A DNA stretch of 64,000 nucleotides from Brachionus manjavacas. Its lineage: Eukaryota; Rotifera; Eurotatoria; Ploima; Brachionidae. The translations under genes were made by a program, and so were the position numbers. The notes beneath the pieces are model-generated. The model did no database searches. It worked only from the letters and a program-made list of their open reading frames with translations, and was not told the origin of the DNA. This document shows, in pieces, positions 1 to 13,119 of this stretch (its first letter is position 1; every line of letters begins with the position of its first letter). The stretch lies in assembly GCA_019054805.1 (NCBI GenBank), contig JAHQIY010000041.1, positions 62,001 to 126,000 of the forward strand, given 5' to 3'.

Positions 1-528
1 GATTTAAAAAAATTTAAAATTCTAAGTAAATTGTATGATCTCAAACAAATCGGAGCTGTTAATAGAGCAAATTGAAGTTTCAGATCAAATTTTAAGTTCA
101 AAACGATCATTTAAAATTTAAAAACTTAATTTTATAATTTTGATAATTTTTTAAAAATAAATACTAAAAATTACTAGACATGTTATGTTTAATAATGGTT
201 CATAATCGAATTAACATCAAAATGATGGACCTCTGATTTATTTAACAAAAACAATCAATAATCAAAATAATTCAGTTTAAGTTAATTCAGAAATTCAAAT
301 TTATAATTTTTATATAAATGTCACCGTCAATTTGTAAAATGACAACGACAGAATATAAAATTTTCGTTTATTTCTAGTTTTACTATAAATTTGGGTGTTT
401 TACCAGATGTTCAGATTGTCAAAATTCAAATCTATTTATTTAATTTTAAATTTTTTATATTTCTTAAATAAAAAATTGTTAATAATTTAATAATTTCTTA
501 ATTACAATTTTACATAGAAAAACCTTAC

Positions 529-616
529 CATTGTATTTTCAGCTAGACTTGAAATCAGTTTTTCGCCTTTCTCATATTTATAGACTGGTCCGTGAAAAAG
601 CTTTTTAGAAAACCTT
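529..616 (-). other. Possible further DOCK exon (doubtful)
   Basis: An open segment that contains 'HGPVYKYEKGEKL' and ends at a good GTAAGG donor. It faintly resembles the P-V-x-K-G-E-K stretch in the DHR-2 domain of DOCK proteins. If that is right, about 700 residues of the expected protein are missing between it and the exon ending at 1141. It could instead be a rearranged exon, or chance. The rest of 1-1140 shows no coding signal to me. Confidence 0.25.
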
Positions 617-1140
617 AACTGTCTCCAACAAAAAGCACTCGGACTGTTTTAAGTCAATAATTCAGATTTAAGCAAATTTATTTTTCGACTTAAACAAATT
701 ATGAATCTTAAAATATCAAATTTTTTGTCTTTAAAAATTTTAATTAAAGTTCAATTATATCCTTTAAATTGAAGTTCAATTAAAAGGGATATTTTAAAAT
801 TTCAAAATTTTAAATATGAAAATAAACTTGAGATAACATTTCAAGTAATTTCTTAAAAATAAATATTACATTTTATATTTTGATCTTTTTATCTTTGTTT
901 TTTCTTAATAAAATTAATGCAGAGATACATTTTTGGATTCTACATATTTTGTTAAATCCAAAGGCAAATCTGCAATATCAAAATGGACATTTTTAGGAAG
1001 TAACAATTTATTTCATAACCAAAACTTGGTTTGATCATCAACTTTCAAACAGTTGACCTTTTTGAGACAAATTTTACAAAAAAAAACAATATGAAAACAA
1101 AGCTGCCTAAACCTAATGTTCATTGATTAAATTAACTTAC

Positions 1141-4100
1141 AATTTTTTGCTTTTCTAGTACATTCATTAGTTCAGCTGTTATTTTTCCTAAAGTTTGAAT
1201 GCCTTGGTCTATTTTGTCACATTGGTTGTCGTTTTCGTATGTTAGTGAATGTGAAATGACTTTACACATTGGCTCCAGTAGAATTTTTCTGCTTTCTAAA
1301 AAATTGTTATAAACTGTTCTACAGTAATTAAATCAAATTAAACCTGAAAATTCAAACAATTTTGTTCGGATGACTTTCGACAAAAATTGCGTTTGAAGTA
1401 CAAAACGGCTCTCAAAAAATCCAACATAGAGCTTGCTTAACACAGAGGGTTACTTCAAAAACTATTAGGAAATATTTTTTTACCTTATTCTTTCAATTGA
1501 ATAACGATTTGAGTTGAGTAAAATTGTTATCAAATTAACCACATTCTTTAATATAAATGATTGTATTTTTGTTATTTTAGCTTGCGGATTGATGTCAGCC
1601 ATGCTCTCGTGACTAGATGATATTTTTTTCGAGTCTAATTTTGTGAATTCAACCATCAGTTTGAAAACATCTTCAATGTCCTTATCAAATGTTTCTCCTT
1701 TTGTGTTCATGTTATTTGACTTGTTGTAAATTGAAAGTAGTTCTCTTGATCTAAATGCGAATTTAAATATATACTCAATTGATTTTATTGCGTTTATTGT
1801 AAGCTCGTCATTTATTTCCGAATAATTTGAATTTAAACTTGATCTTGAATTAGAACTCTTTTGATCGATCAATCTTTCTCCATTTATTTGACAATTTTCA
1901 CTCTGATTATTTCTGTCAAATTCGCTATTTATTCGTGGAGACTTATATTTTTCGTATGTTGTGCTTAGTAATTGATAAAGGATTCTTAAAATGGGCTTGT
2001 GTGCCAATGTAATGCAGAAATTTTTTTCCAAATAGGCGTCAATTACCGATCTAAAGCTGGCATATTTACTTTGGTTTTCGATTATTTGAAAAATAAACAC
2101 CAATATCTCAAAAACACGAGGCTGAATAGACGTCCTGTGAAATTCAATTGTTTTCTCGGTGATTTTTTCGTTTTTGTTTTTTAAATCAAGTAAAATGTCG
2201 ATTAATTTATCAAGGATTGCTTGTAAGAATTTGACAATTTCAGATGTTTGTTCTTCTTTTAGAGATGATAATTCATTTAAATAGCCCAGCAGACACTGAT
2301 AATGGTTCTCATCAAGGTTCTCATATGTTGGAAATGACAGCAAATTCAATAAAGTAACTTAAGATCCTAATTTAGTAAATAATCTTTTCCATTTTACACA
2401 CTTACCATTCTGAGTGAGTTGAGTCGACACGACTTTTACTTTAATTTCTAGAAATTCTTTTAATTTATCAGCATTATTTTGCCAATTATTAATGTTTAAT
2501 GATTGAAACTTTAGAGGATAAAAGCATCCATTAATGACTACAGGCTCAATTTCAGTCTCGATTTTGTTGATCTTAGAATTAAATTTTTTAGACATTTTAA
2601 AATTTAACAGAGCAAAAATTACTGGAAGATAGCAATGCACATCTTTGATGACAGATCCATCTTCATTCGTTATTTGCAAGTAGCTAATTCCAATTATTTT
2701 GGTCTTGTCTTTAGTGTCGTGAGAACGACTACGAACCAAAAATCTAAGATAAAGTTTCTTTAATTCTTTGACTTTCTTTCCACATGGAATTGAAATCTTT
2801 GAGATAAAAAAATTTTAAAAAATTGCCAAGAACTTGTCAAAATTGAAGTTACTAATCAAATTTTAATTAGCTTGAAAATAATCCTGAAAAAAAGATTTTA
2901 TATTATTTATTTGAAAAAATTAAATTCAGAGTTGTATTTTCATGAATAGTGTTAAAATGTTAAATCATAGTCAAGAGCAAATTTCTGCATACATTTTGCA
3001 GATTTAAAGACATATAAAATTCGATAAGTTTTAACTAAAGAAAAAGCTAATTTCCTAATTAAATAAAAAAGAGATGATTAAATGATTTTCGAACAAACTT
3101 TTCATAAAATTCTTCATAAAGTTTTATTGTTGCTTAATTAAAAGAGAAAAAATTTATTAAACCATAAATAGAGTGAAAAATATAAAAAAAAATAACCACA
3201 CATTAGATATTATCAATTTAAAAGTGTCTTCTTAGTATTTTATTTTGTAATATTCTCAAAAAACGGAATTAACACTTAAAACTTGAAATAAACAATTTCC
3301 CAATTTTAATTTATTGCTAAATAATCTTCTAATGAATAAGCAAAACACAAACTGAAATTTAAAAAAAGATAAAGTTCATCAAAGTTGAATACTTTCAGTA
3401 CTTTTAAGCCTTGTAATATGTGACAGTAGGGTTTTAAACCAATAATTTATAATTAGCTTAATTATTTAGATAAAAAACTTATTTTTCAAATTTTTTTAAT
3501 CAATTAATATTTTTAAAATGTCTTTTTCAGCTGAAACTTACTTAAAATTAAAATTAAGATTTTCATTTAAAAATTAAATATTGTGTTCAAAATTACAGAA
3601 TAATTAGAGAATAAAAACCAACTGATTTTTAAATCTAATCGATTATTGAAAATCAATTACCAACACTAGGTGAAGTTCGGGGCAAAAACTATAGCAAAAT
3701 GAATCAATTTTTGGCAATTATTTAAAATATTACATTTTAGCATTTTTAAAAGAAATTTATTAAAAGTAAACAAAAGCAAAAAATTGATAAATTTTTGTTT
3801 TTAAGGAATAGAGCGAATATTGATAGACACAGTACTAAATTTTATGGTTTTTTTCTTTTTTTTCTGACTTAGGAAAATTTATTTTTGATTTTAATGTTAA
3901 GAATTTTTAAAATTTTCAATTTTGTTTTAATTTATTTTAATTATTTTGCTTTGCTTTTATATTTTTTGCTTAAAACTACACCGCCGCAAGCTCACTTTAG
4001 ACTTAATTTTTAGGATAAAGAACTAAAAAATTATCTATCTAAAAAATTAACTCTGGTCAAACTAAGAAAAAGATTAATTTTGTTGATTCGATTTTTTCGC

Positions 4101-7100
4101 ATCAAAAATAAATAAATTTATTAATCTACTACGTTGACTCTTTGATGTTTTATTCCAATAATTTCAATTATACTTTTTCAATTGAGAATTATCTAGTTAT
4201 GATATTGAACACGTTTTTATTTATTATTTATTTGTATATCTGTACCGACCTGAAGTTTCTCCAGATTAAAAAAAAAAAGAAATAAAAATAAAATAAAATA
4301 CATTCTAAGAATACATTCTAAACATTCTTAGAGTAGCGATACTATTAATCCTATTAGAGGCATAAATAGGTAAAGAAAACTATTCAATTTTGTTTTCTAT
4401 TTCTAAATTTAAAAAAACTAAATATATTTAATTTTCGATAAATTATTTTTTAATACAAATCAATTTAATTTCTTTTTTTTCTATTTAAATTTTTAAATCT
4501 GTTTAATTTTTTGTTCAAAATCAAATTGGAAATTTGTTTTTGATTCTAATTCAGCATACCTTTTATTCATCCCAAATATTTATATACCACATACCCTAAT
4601 GACATTTTAAAATCTGACTTACATTCTTATGGCATTTAATCAAATTTTTATTCCGAATTAGCATTTAACTCATCTCCGGGTGGCAATTGCAAATATTTCG
4701 CCAAAAGTATTCCCCGAAAGGAAAATTTCCCGAACAAGAAAATAAGTATTATAAGTAAATAAGTAATTTTATTTTTAAAGGCAAATACGAGATTAAAATT
4801 GACTTTAAACTCATTGCATTTGTAAATATATTTTTTAAAATTTAAATATGTGGTCATTTGTTGACAGTAATATACTCAGAAGAGTCAAATGAACAAACCC
4901 AAGGGTGGTGGTGCATTCATAAAAAATTGAAATTTAATTTCTTTCAAACATTTAAGGTGCCCCAAGTCATTAATATTAGTGTCTTTAAATTTTATTCCTC
5001 AATTGACAAGCGATTCCGGAAATTTTCTGAATGAAAATTTAAATCTATAATTATAATATCTAGCGAAGATGGTTTGAATTTTTTAGAAAACTATTTTATT
5101 TTGAAGTATTTTTGTAAAAAGACCTTACATTTTGTCATTTTTCGTAAAAAATTTAATTTTTTGATTCTTTAGTAACCTTTATTTTGTTTACTATGAAACA
5201 AATTGTTCAAAATCAGAACCAGTTTTTATAAAGCAATATTTTTATCCGAATATACATGAATAATTAATGCTCAAAAACAGCCAAATCCTAACTAAGGTTT
5301 ATAATTTGGGGCAACTTACTTAAATTTCGTATTTATTTATTCAAAAATTCATCTAAAAGCCGCTGAAAAAAATTAATTTACATGTTTGTATTATTTTATT
5401 TTGAAAAAAAAAATTTAGCTAATGAAACTACTTCTAAATGTTAAAAAGTTTTCGGATTGTTAAAAAAGATAGGTATGTTTTTGGGCAAAAAGTGTCTAAA
5501 AAAAGGTGACATGGAGGGATAGAGGAAAAAAATGGATGTGCAAGTATTACTCAAATAATAATACATAAAAAATAAATAAAAGTTCATACTAATTTCAAAA
5601 AAAATTGTAGCTGTTGGCGCCATATGTTCGAAAAAACTAAGTTTTATCAAATTTTTTTGATTACTATTAAAATTGGAACTATACCAGAACAAAATTTGGC
5701 CAAAATTTAGCTAAATTGAATCAGAATTTTTAGAAATAAAAAAATTAATTTTTGGCTTACTTTCACAATTTCATTCCATCTTGGTTTATCTTGTTTAAAA
5801 TAAACCATTGACTTGTAGAAAAAGTATTTTTTCGAGTCCTTTTGATTTAAATCTTCATCAAAGCTAACAGGATCTTCAATTTTTTTACTATTTTCTTCCC
5901 TTATTTGCACAACATTTACAATTAACTCATAATTGCGAGCCTTTTGAAATTCTCCACCAACAATCGTTAAAAAGAATTCATTTCGATAATCATCTTTAAA
6001 GAAAATTAAATATATTTTTCTTTCAAAAATTTGCCTTACCTGGCATTATAATTTCTGGAAAATCCATTTTCCGGCAAATTTTTGGATGTATGTGGCCATA
6101 TTTGTTAAGTAACTTTCAAGAGAATCCATTTTTAATTAAAATTAGCATCTCGAAAAAAAATCCGAAATTTACATTTTTATAAGACAGCTCAAATAGTTCA
6201 ATACGAAATGTAAGAGTAAAGAACATGTCTTTGTTTATACTTCGCGAGTTTTTCACATCATACACTTCTTTGACATTTAAATTTTCAGTGATGTTTTTTG
6301 GAGATACAATAGATGAATCAAAGTCGGACACACTTGGAATGAAATGAGAAAAATAAAGAAAAAAACTCACTTTAAAATTACTATAAAATCATTGAAGCTT
6401 GAAAATTTCGAACATCTGCAGAAACGTATACTAGATTGCACAAATTTGATCCCAAGTCATACAAACCGCCAGCAAATTTCCTACTAACAGATGCTAAGAG
6501 GTCTTTTTCATTGTACCTTGTGTGCTTTACTGAATAAACCACTAGCAGCAGTTTGTATCCCTTTTTGGTATACTCAAAATCTTTCTCGCTTATGTCACAA
6601 AAAAAAACAAATTTCTCATCATTATCAGTCAGAGTGGTTCTTTGAAACGAGTTAGCTGAATGTTGAACATTATTTAAACTTTTTGAATTAATCAAATCGT
6701 CCATTTGAAAGTACGCATTTTCGCTTAAAACATAAATTAGAGATCAGTAAACATTTTTGCATTTTACTAGCCAAAAAATACTTACCACAGATAAAAACTG
6801 TTCTCTGGAGAATTTTCTTTATAAAGGTACATATTTACACATAATTCTGTAATTTCGTGTGCTGATTGAAAGTTGAAACCGCTTACCAGACTTTCTAGGG
6901 ATACTTTTAGGCAATAATTTGATGAAGGCTTGGACAAATGTAGACTGGACACTGCTTGTGGTTTATGTTCAAATTTTTGCTTCAAATAAACAATGTCATC
7001 ATAAAGTTTACTAGGTTTAGCTATCTTACTAAAAAGCTGTCATTTACTTGTTCGTCTTTCGAAGTGATTGAGTTCAGAGCGCAAGATTGCAAAGTGTGAT

Positions 7101-8823
7101 TATTGATTTCGCTATTTTTTTTTAATTCTTCATACAAAAATAAAGTAGTGGCGTGTGTTGAATGCAAACGGTTATAATTCGAATCAAAAGCAACCACGTC
7201 AAGTCCAAGCATGCTGTTTCCTTGTAAAATTTTGCTCAAATTTGACTTTTTCAGATCTCTTATTTCGTCCTAGATAAATCAAAGAAACTTGATGCCAACT
7301 AATAATTTTCAAGTTGAAAAATTTACAATTGATGCTCTGTTTTCTACAATAACATTTTTTAAATTTAACCCATTTTTAAAATATCCCATCAAACAGTGGT
7401 TCTTTTTTTGGTGTTCGATCTCCTAATATCAAAATAAAAATCAGTCAGTTTTTAAATCAATTACAATTTCTGTTTTATACATCAAATTTTTCCAGCCATA
7501 TAGTTGTCCACTCTTTCAAAACTCCTTCAATTTCAGTTACAGATTTTTCTCTAAAAAAAACCTTATTGTAAATCCTTTTCAAAATTGATTTTTCTAATCT
7601 GAATTTAAAAGACATTAACACTAGAAGCATCAAGACGAGTCAAAATGACTTGTTTTAATAGAATCTAATGAATAAAAAATGGATAATAGTTTATTATTTG
7701 GATAAATCTATTCAAAACTTAATTTTAATTGAATAAAAATAAAAATTTGGCTGAAAAAAGTATCTGGCAAAAATTTTATCTTCTAATGAATTCATTCCTT
7801 TTTGAACCAATTTTTCGTCTTTCATGTAGAATACGCAAACTTTAATTTAAAAACATTTTAAAAAAATTCTCTTGCATCCAAAAAAATAGGATATTCAAAA
7901 AATTCAATAAAGGTTATTTTAAAACTATGTAAAAATAAGTTACCTAAAAATGACTTATTTAAAAAAAAAATTGGCCTAAGGCTATTAAAGTGGGGCGTCT
8001 ACGTGCGCAACTACTTGGAGACTCAATTCTACCACAGCATTTATACTACTACTTCTACTATTAATTGAGTAAAAATAAAAATTTGGCTGAAAAAAGTATC
8101 TGGCAAAAATTTTATCTTCTAATGAATTCATTCCTTTTTGAACCAATTTTTCGTCTTTCATGTAAAATACGCAAACTATAATTTTTGCATTTTTTAAATT
8201 TGCTTATCTTCGTTCAAGTATTAGGATTTGAGTCAGTCTTTTAAAGATTTGTATACTTTTTATAAATATTTTTGACTCATCCATTGATTTTGTAGATAAA
8301 TTCAAAATTTTAATTAAAAAACGAGTCAAAATGATTCTTTTTGGTGCTTCTAGTGTTAAAAATCTCAATTTTATTCGCTAGTTAAGCAGCTTTTTAATTA
8401 AACAATGTGATAATCAATATACTTTTAATTGAATAAAATTAAAAAAAAAATTTTTTCAACTTCTCTTTAAATTTGATACGTACTTATTTTCGATTCTTTC
8501 GCTTTCATATATTCTGACAAATAACTTTGGAAAAATTCCTTTTTTCTCCGGCTTGTTTTTTAAGAACCCTCTGAACCATTCTATTTATTTGAATTTTATT
8601 TGAGCTATCATCGCTCTTTTATACCAAAATTTTAAATTTACCATCGGTTTCTTCGATAATATCCAGTATGTCTCCAATTTTTATATTCAAACACAATTGA
8701 TTTTCGCTTTTAAAGTTACAAATAGCTAAGATTTGAAAAAAAAAAATAAAAATTATTCTCTAAAAATAGAAAAATACCGATTGCACTTTTTGTTTTATCA
8801 TTTAGGAGCTTCCAAACACCCAT
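1141..8823 (-). CDS. DOCK-family Rac guanine-nucleotide exchange factor, N-terminal part (gene continues off the window)
   Basis: Multi-exon gene for a DOCK1-5-type exchange factor; these bind ELMO through the SH3 region, phosphoinositides through DHR-1, and activate Rac through DHR-2. Exons read on the minus strand: 8823-8778 (Met-Gly-Val-Trp start), 8725-8642, 8580-8484, 7550-7481, 7422-7327, about 7269-7030, about 7010-6786, 6723-6382, 6332-6173, 6112-6040, 5993-5761, 2796-2406, 2357-1484 and 1291-1141. Phases agree except at the 7030/7010 junction, which I could not resolve. Exons 1-3 encode an SH3 domain (GDILDIIEET, then WFRGF and GIFPKLFV). 'NSMLGLDVV', 'MDFPEIIMP', 'QDKPRWNEIVKV' and 'STQLTQNG' are DOCK linker and DHR-1 landmarks; 'EIVKFLQ' opens the armadillo-like region. 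The DHR-2 catalytic domain is not in the window, apart from one doubtful exon at 529-616. I cannot tell the DOCK-A subfamily from DOCK-B. Confidence 0.88.
2797..5760 (-). other. Large DOCK intron (about 3 kb), with an old LINE 3' tail
   Basis: AT-rich sequence between two DHR-1 exons, bounded by a GTAAGC donor at 5760 and an AAAG acceptor at 2797. At about 4235-4280 it contains 'CTGTACCGACCTGAAG' followed by A-rich sequence. This resembles the 3' end of the LINE family seen at 25.4, 40.3, 52.3, 53.9 and 60.3 kb, in the same orientation. Short open frames here are AT-rich and match nothing. Confidence 0.5.
7615..8359. mobile_element. piggyBac-like non-autonomous element (MITE) in a DOCK intron
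   Basis: Flanked by TTAA at 7615-7618 and 8356-8359, with terminal inverted repeats starting CACTAGAAGCA. Just inside each end lies a subterminal palindrome, GAGTCAAAATGA. A TTAA target and CAC-type ends are piggyBac hallmarks. There is no transposase frame inside. The element makes up about 745 bp of the roughly 933-bp intron between DOCK exons 3 and 4. A shorter relative lies at 29865-30093. Confidence 0.75.
7725..8184 (+). repeat. Near-identical direct duplication (about 124 bp) inside the piggyBac-like element
   Basis: Positions 7725-7848 and 8061-8184 are the same sequence with only a few differences, starting at 'TTAATTGA' and running through 'TCATTCCTTTTTGAACC'. The offset is 336 bp. 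This is an internal duplication of the element, not a separate insertion that I can recognise. Confidence 0.85.
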
Positions 8824-9027
8824 TTATACAATTTTTGAATTTAATGACAAGCTGATCTCAAGAAATTTCTAATACTTTTTTCTCAATTTAAATATTATTC
8901 AAACATTTATTTAGAAAAATTAATTTTAATATTTATTATAATTTATTATTCTTGTACTTTTCTACTTGTTCTTTGCATTTTTTTAATTCAAATTAAACTT
9001 TTTTGTCACGAGTTTTTCTAAAATTTG
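8824..9027. promoter_or_regulatory. Shared head-to-head promoter region of DOCK and QTRT1
   Basis: Only 204 bp separate the DOCK start codon (minus) from the QTRT1 start codon (plus). The stretch is AT-rich with no TATA box I can single out. The arrangement implies a bidirectional promoter; the transcription starts are not visible. Confidence 0.5.
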
Positions 9028-10708
9028 ATGAGAATAAAAAATCTTAACATTACAAAATATTTCACTTCATTGAACAGAAATTTTCATAATAATCTGCGTT
9101 TAATGTCCGGAAAAGAAGATAGTTCTAGTCAATTAGAATATCCTTTAAAATTTGAGATTTTAAAAAAGTGTGGTTTGTCCAAGGCGAGATTCAGCAGATT
9201 GACTTTGCCTCATGCCACTTTAGAAACTCCTCAGTTCATGCCTGTCGGAACACAAGGTGCTTTAAAAGGTGTCCTTCCATCTCAAATCAAAGATCTTAAA
9301 TGCAATCTTATTTTGGGAAATACCTATCATCTTGGAAACCGTCCTGTAAAATTTAAATCTCCTGAAATTGAAATCTAAGCTTTATTTCTAAAAGTTTTTT
9401 AAATTTTAGGGAACTAATATTCTTGACCATGCTGGTGGATTGCACAATTATATGAATTGGGATGGCGCTCTACTAACAGATTCAGGTGGATTTCAAATGG
9501 TTTCTTTGCTTAAGTTGGCCAAAGTTACCGAAGAGGGTGTTTCATTTCAGAGTCCTCATGATAGTTCTCTAATGATGTTAACGCCCGAAAAATCTATGGA
9601 GATTCAAAACTCTATAGGTGCTGATATAATGATGCAGTTGGATGACGTAGTAAGCAGTACACTAGATGATCCTGTTAGAATGGAAGAAGCAATGTTAAGA
9701 TCAATCCGCTGGTTAGATAGATGTATTGATGCTCATAAACGAAAAAAACATCAAAATCTTTTTCCTATCGTACAGGGAGGTCTGAATATGGAGTTAAGAG
9801 AGAAATCTGCCAAAGAATTAGTCAAGAGAAACACTTCTGGTTACGCTATCGGTGGACTTTCTGGAGGAGAATCGAAAGACGATTTTTGGAAGGCAGTGTC
9901 TTTGAGTACCGACCACTTGCCGATCGAGAAACCAAGATACCTTATGGGAGTAGGGTATTGTTTAAATTGGTAGCCAAAAAAAGATTTATTTTAATTACAT
10001 TTAAGCTTTGCTATTGATTTGATTGTTTGCGTGGCCCTAGGATGCGACTTGTTTGATTGTGTTTTTCCTACAAGAACAGCAGTAATTAAATTCATCAATA
10101 TAAAATATCTTCTTGTCTTAATTTTAAACTTGAGATTTGGCTTTTTTTTTTCTAATTTGGAACTAATTGAATGATAAGGTTAGAATTTTAGGAATATTTT
10201 AAATTTTAAATGAAGTACAAATTTCAGAAGAGAAGAAAAAATTTCATTTATTTTTAAAATTAACTTTATTTTCACAATTTTAAAAGCGGTTTGGTTGCGC
10301 ACTAGTTGATGAAGGACAATTGAACTTGAAAAAAAAAACATTTGCGACTGATGAAAATAATATTGATGAAAATTGTAATTGTTTTACTTGCAAGACATAT
10401 TCAAGAGCATTTTTGCACATGCTTATAAATTCTGAAGAAGTTACTGCCTGTCAACTCATATCTCTCCATAATGTTGCCTATCAAGTATTTTTATTAATTT
10501 GACTAAATGAAAATTTTTTCTTAATCATTTATAGATGAGACTCATGGAAAGAATTCGTGAATCAATCAAAAATGACTGTTTTTCAGACTTTGTTAAAAGT
10601 TTTATCAAAAGATTTTACTCATTTGACATTAATAAAAAAGATCAAAATAAAAATATTCCAGACTGGATTATTAAGTCACTTAAATCAGTAAATATTGATG
10701 TATTGTAA
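9028..10708 (+). CDS. QTRT1: Queuine tRNA-ribosyltransferase catalytic subunit 1
   Basis: Catalytic subunit of the eukaryotic tRNA-guanine transglycosylase. With QTRT2 it swaps guanine-34 for queuine in tRNAs for Asp, Asn, His and Tyr. Five exons: 9028-9345, 9410-9954, 10006-10081, 10287-10484 and 10535-10708, in consistent phase, giving 436 residues (human is about 403). '[10 protein letters not shown]' holds the first catalytic Asp and '[14 protein letters not shown]' the nucleophile region. '[15 protein letters not shown]' supplies the three Cys of the zinc site, and the downstream His is in 'SLHNVAYQ'. I use the ATG at 9028. The first 25 or so residues are basic, hydrophobic and acid-poor, like a mitochondrial presequence. 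An internal Met-Ser-Gly-Lys-Glu start near 9103 could give a cytosolic form. Mitochondrial association is known for the vertebrate enzyme; here it is inference. Confidence 0.95.
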
Positions 10709-12553
10709 AAAAAAATTCAAAATGTTGTTATAAAATAAATAATAATTAAAGCTTTTAAAAATGTTTTTTTTCAACACTACTAAACTCAAAATTTTTTTTT
10801 TAATTTAAATTAAACTTAACTTAAAAAAATTTAATTTCTAATTTAAAAACCTAAAGTGAAAATAATTTATAAATTTTGCTATAGAATGTTTATTAGACAA
10901 TAATTTTGGACAAGGCGATTATTATTAATATTGATAATTCAATTTGTTTATAATTTTTTTTGACGTTTTTTTTGATATTTTGTCAATTAATTTAAATATT
11001 TGTCAATTAAAACTAGATAATTCGTTAGTTATACTAGAGTAAATTTGAAAAAATTAACGTCATTTAAATAAATGTTTTGTCAATTAAATGTTGTCGATAA
11101 AATTTTTGTCAATGCAATATAAAAAGATTTGAAAAGTAAAAAAAAATTTTGTCAATGTAATATGAAAGAAAATATAAAAAAGGTTTTGGAAAATGGAAAG
11201 GTTTTAGCTTCTAATTTTCGCAACGCTTTTGACATATTACGTGGTCGGCCTATGCTCGCAACTTGACCAAGTCTTTTTTAGCAGGCTTCTTTTGGAAACT
11301 CTGTAAGTTAATTTTCTCGATATGCAATTCCTATGATGTGCTTGAACATGCAATTTTTAAACCACGATGGACCATCAAACCAACCATTCACCGAAAAACT
11401 TATCCATGTAGTCTCAAAATAGGAAGACAATTATTAGCAATTAAAAAAAAGATTTTAATTAATCAATATCTTAAATATCAATTTTAAATTCAACTAATAT
11501 TTTTCTTACCTCCAGCATACCCGAATCCCTAAACCAGGACTCCGCCCCGGACCCCGTATAATTTTTAATATAATGATTAAAATTACCATTATTTAAAAAA
11601 AGCACAAAAAGTATAAAAAGGAATAGGGTCTAATAAATTTAAATTATGATAAAGTAAAAAAAGTACAGAATGGATTATTAATTTAGAACTTTTATTTATA
11701 TTTTATTCTTATTCTGAATAAACTTTAGATTTTTGTTAATAATTTTATCTCATTGTAATTATTTAGCTTTTAAAATCAAACTAATAATTACCTTTCTATA
11801 AATTTTGACCAAACCTGAATGGCAAAGTGTAAACCATTCATTAAATGAAAGATTTTTTTTACATTAAACGCTAATAATTTTTGAAAAGTTGAAAAAAAGC
11901 AATTTAAACAAATCAAATATTGAATAAGATTTTCTGAAATGTACTTAAAAAGCTGGGAAGGTACGGAGAAGGCGCAGACCCCAGTGGCTTGTTCTAATAT
12001 GCAAAAAATATCTTAAAAAAATTTAATTCAAGAGAAATAACAATATTTTAATTTTTCATTATTTTATTTTTTAATGATGTCATTTTGACTAATGATTTTG
12101 ATTAATGACTGTATTGTACATTTTGGTTGACCAAAATTCAATTAGCCAAAAAAAGAATCAAAAATTGTTCTCGTTCATATTTTATCTTGTTATCCTTTTA
12201 GACTTTTGATTCATCTTTATTTAAAAAAAATTCTAAAAAATATTTATTAACAAGAAATATTAAAATCAAATAAGAAAGTAAAAAAATTCCTTTCAAAGCA
12301 AAGTCAATCAAAGTCTTATTGAGTCACAGATCCAGTCATCTGATCGCATTTTGTGTTTATTTATTCTTAATTTTAATTCAATTGAAAAACGTAAAAATGA
12401 ATGATAATTTTGTTGATTAAAAACAAAAAAAAAAAAAAATTTCTCTTAAATACTTATTTAGAAACTATCTAATTTTTTGCCCTATTTTTTGTTTAAACCT
12501 ATCTCATTTCAAATTTTTTAAACTTAATTTTTTTAAATTTTTTCTTTTTAGTA
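10709..12553. other. Intergenic, no gene recognised; weak LINE remnants
   Basis: AT-rich. A stretch at 11160-11490 is less AT-rich and partly open but matches no family I know. At 11505-11570 the minus strand reads a GC-rich tail like 'GGGGTCCGGGGCGGAGTCC', similar to 54975-55025 on the plus strand, so both are probably tails of one degraded LINE family. Confidence 0.4.
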
Positions 12554-12561
12554 CTTTTAAT

Positions 12562-13013
12562 CAGACTTGTTTTTAAGTCACAGTTTTAAGTCAAAGTCAC
12601 AAAAATTTAAGTCAAAGTCATGACTTAAATTTTTTTTTTTTTTAAGTTAAGTCAATGGCTTAAATTTTTTTTTTTAGAAAAAAGCTAAGTTAAATTTTGG
12701 ACCGTTTAAAAAATCGGTAAAAAAAGAAGCGGACAGTCAAAGATGCGGTCAACATTGTGGCGAGCGGTCATTTAGCCGTTCAACTTGGCGGCCAGAGTTT
12801 TGGACTGCCGCACTGAAAAAATGAGGTTAAAATATCAAAAAAATATTAAAAAGTTAATATAATTAAATTTGTTTATTAATTAAAAAAAAAAACCCATATT
12901 TTAATTAGTAAAAAATAAAAAAATACCAACGGTCATTGACTTGACTTAAAAAAAAAAAAAATTAAGTCATTGACTCTACTTGACTTAAGACTTGTGACTT
13001 AAAAACAACTCTG
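12562..13013. mobile_element. hAT-like MITE with perfect 8-bp target duplication
   Basis: The ends are CAGACTTGTTTTTAAGTC on the left and its near-complement, finishing AACTCTG, on the right. The flanks carry an exact 8-bp duplication, CTTTTAAT, at 12554-12561 and 13014-13021. Internally it repeats AAGTCA/TGACTT motifs. An 8-bp duplication and CAG...CTG ends fit the hAT superfamily. No transposase is encoded. Shorter relatives lie at 58893-58979 and 61168-61270. Confidence 0.8.
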
Positions 13014-13119
13014 CTTTTAATTACTTCTAAGATGCTGTCTATAAAGAAGTACATTTACTTCTATAAAGACTTGGATGAAATAAGCCAAACCCAATAAATA
13101 TATAAAAAATTAAATTATA

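Noticed and set aside
5441-5692. Minus-strand frame considered as the DOCK exon after 'RWNEIVKV'
   Set aside because: The true continuation, with 'LYLRFLVRSRSHDTKDK' aligned to the DHR-1 core, begins at 2796 in the right phase; this frame has no DHR-1 similarity.
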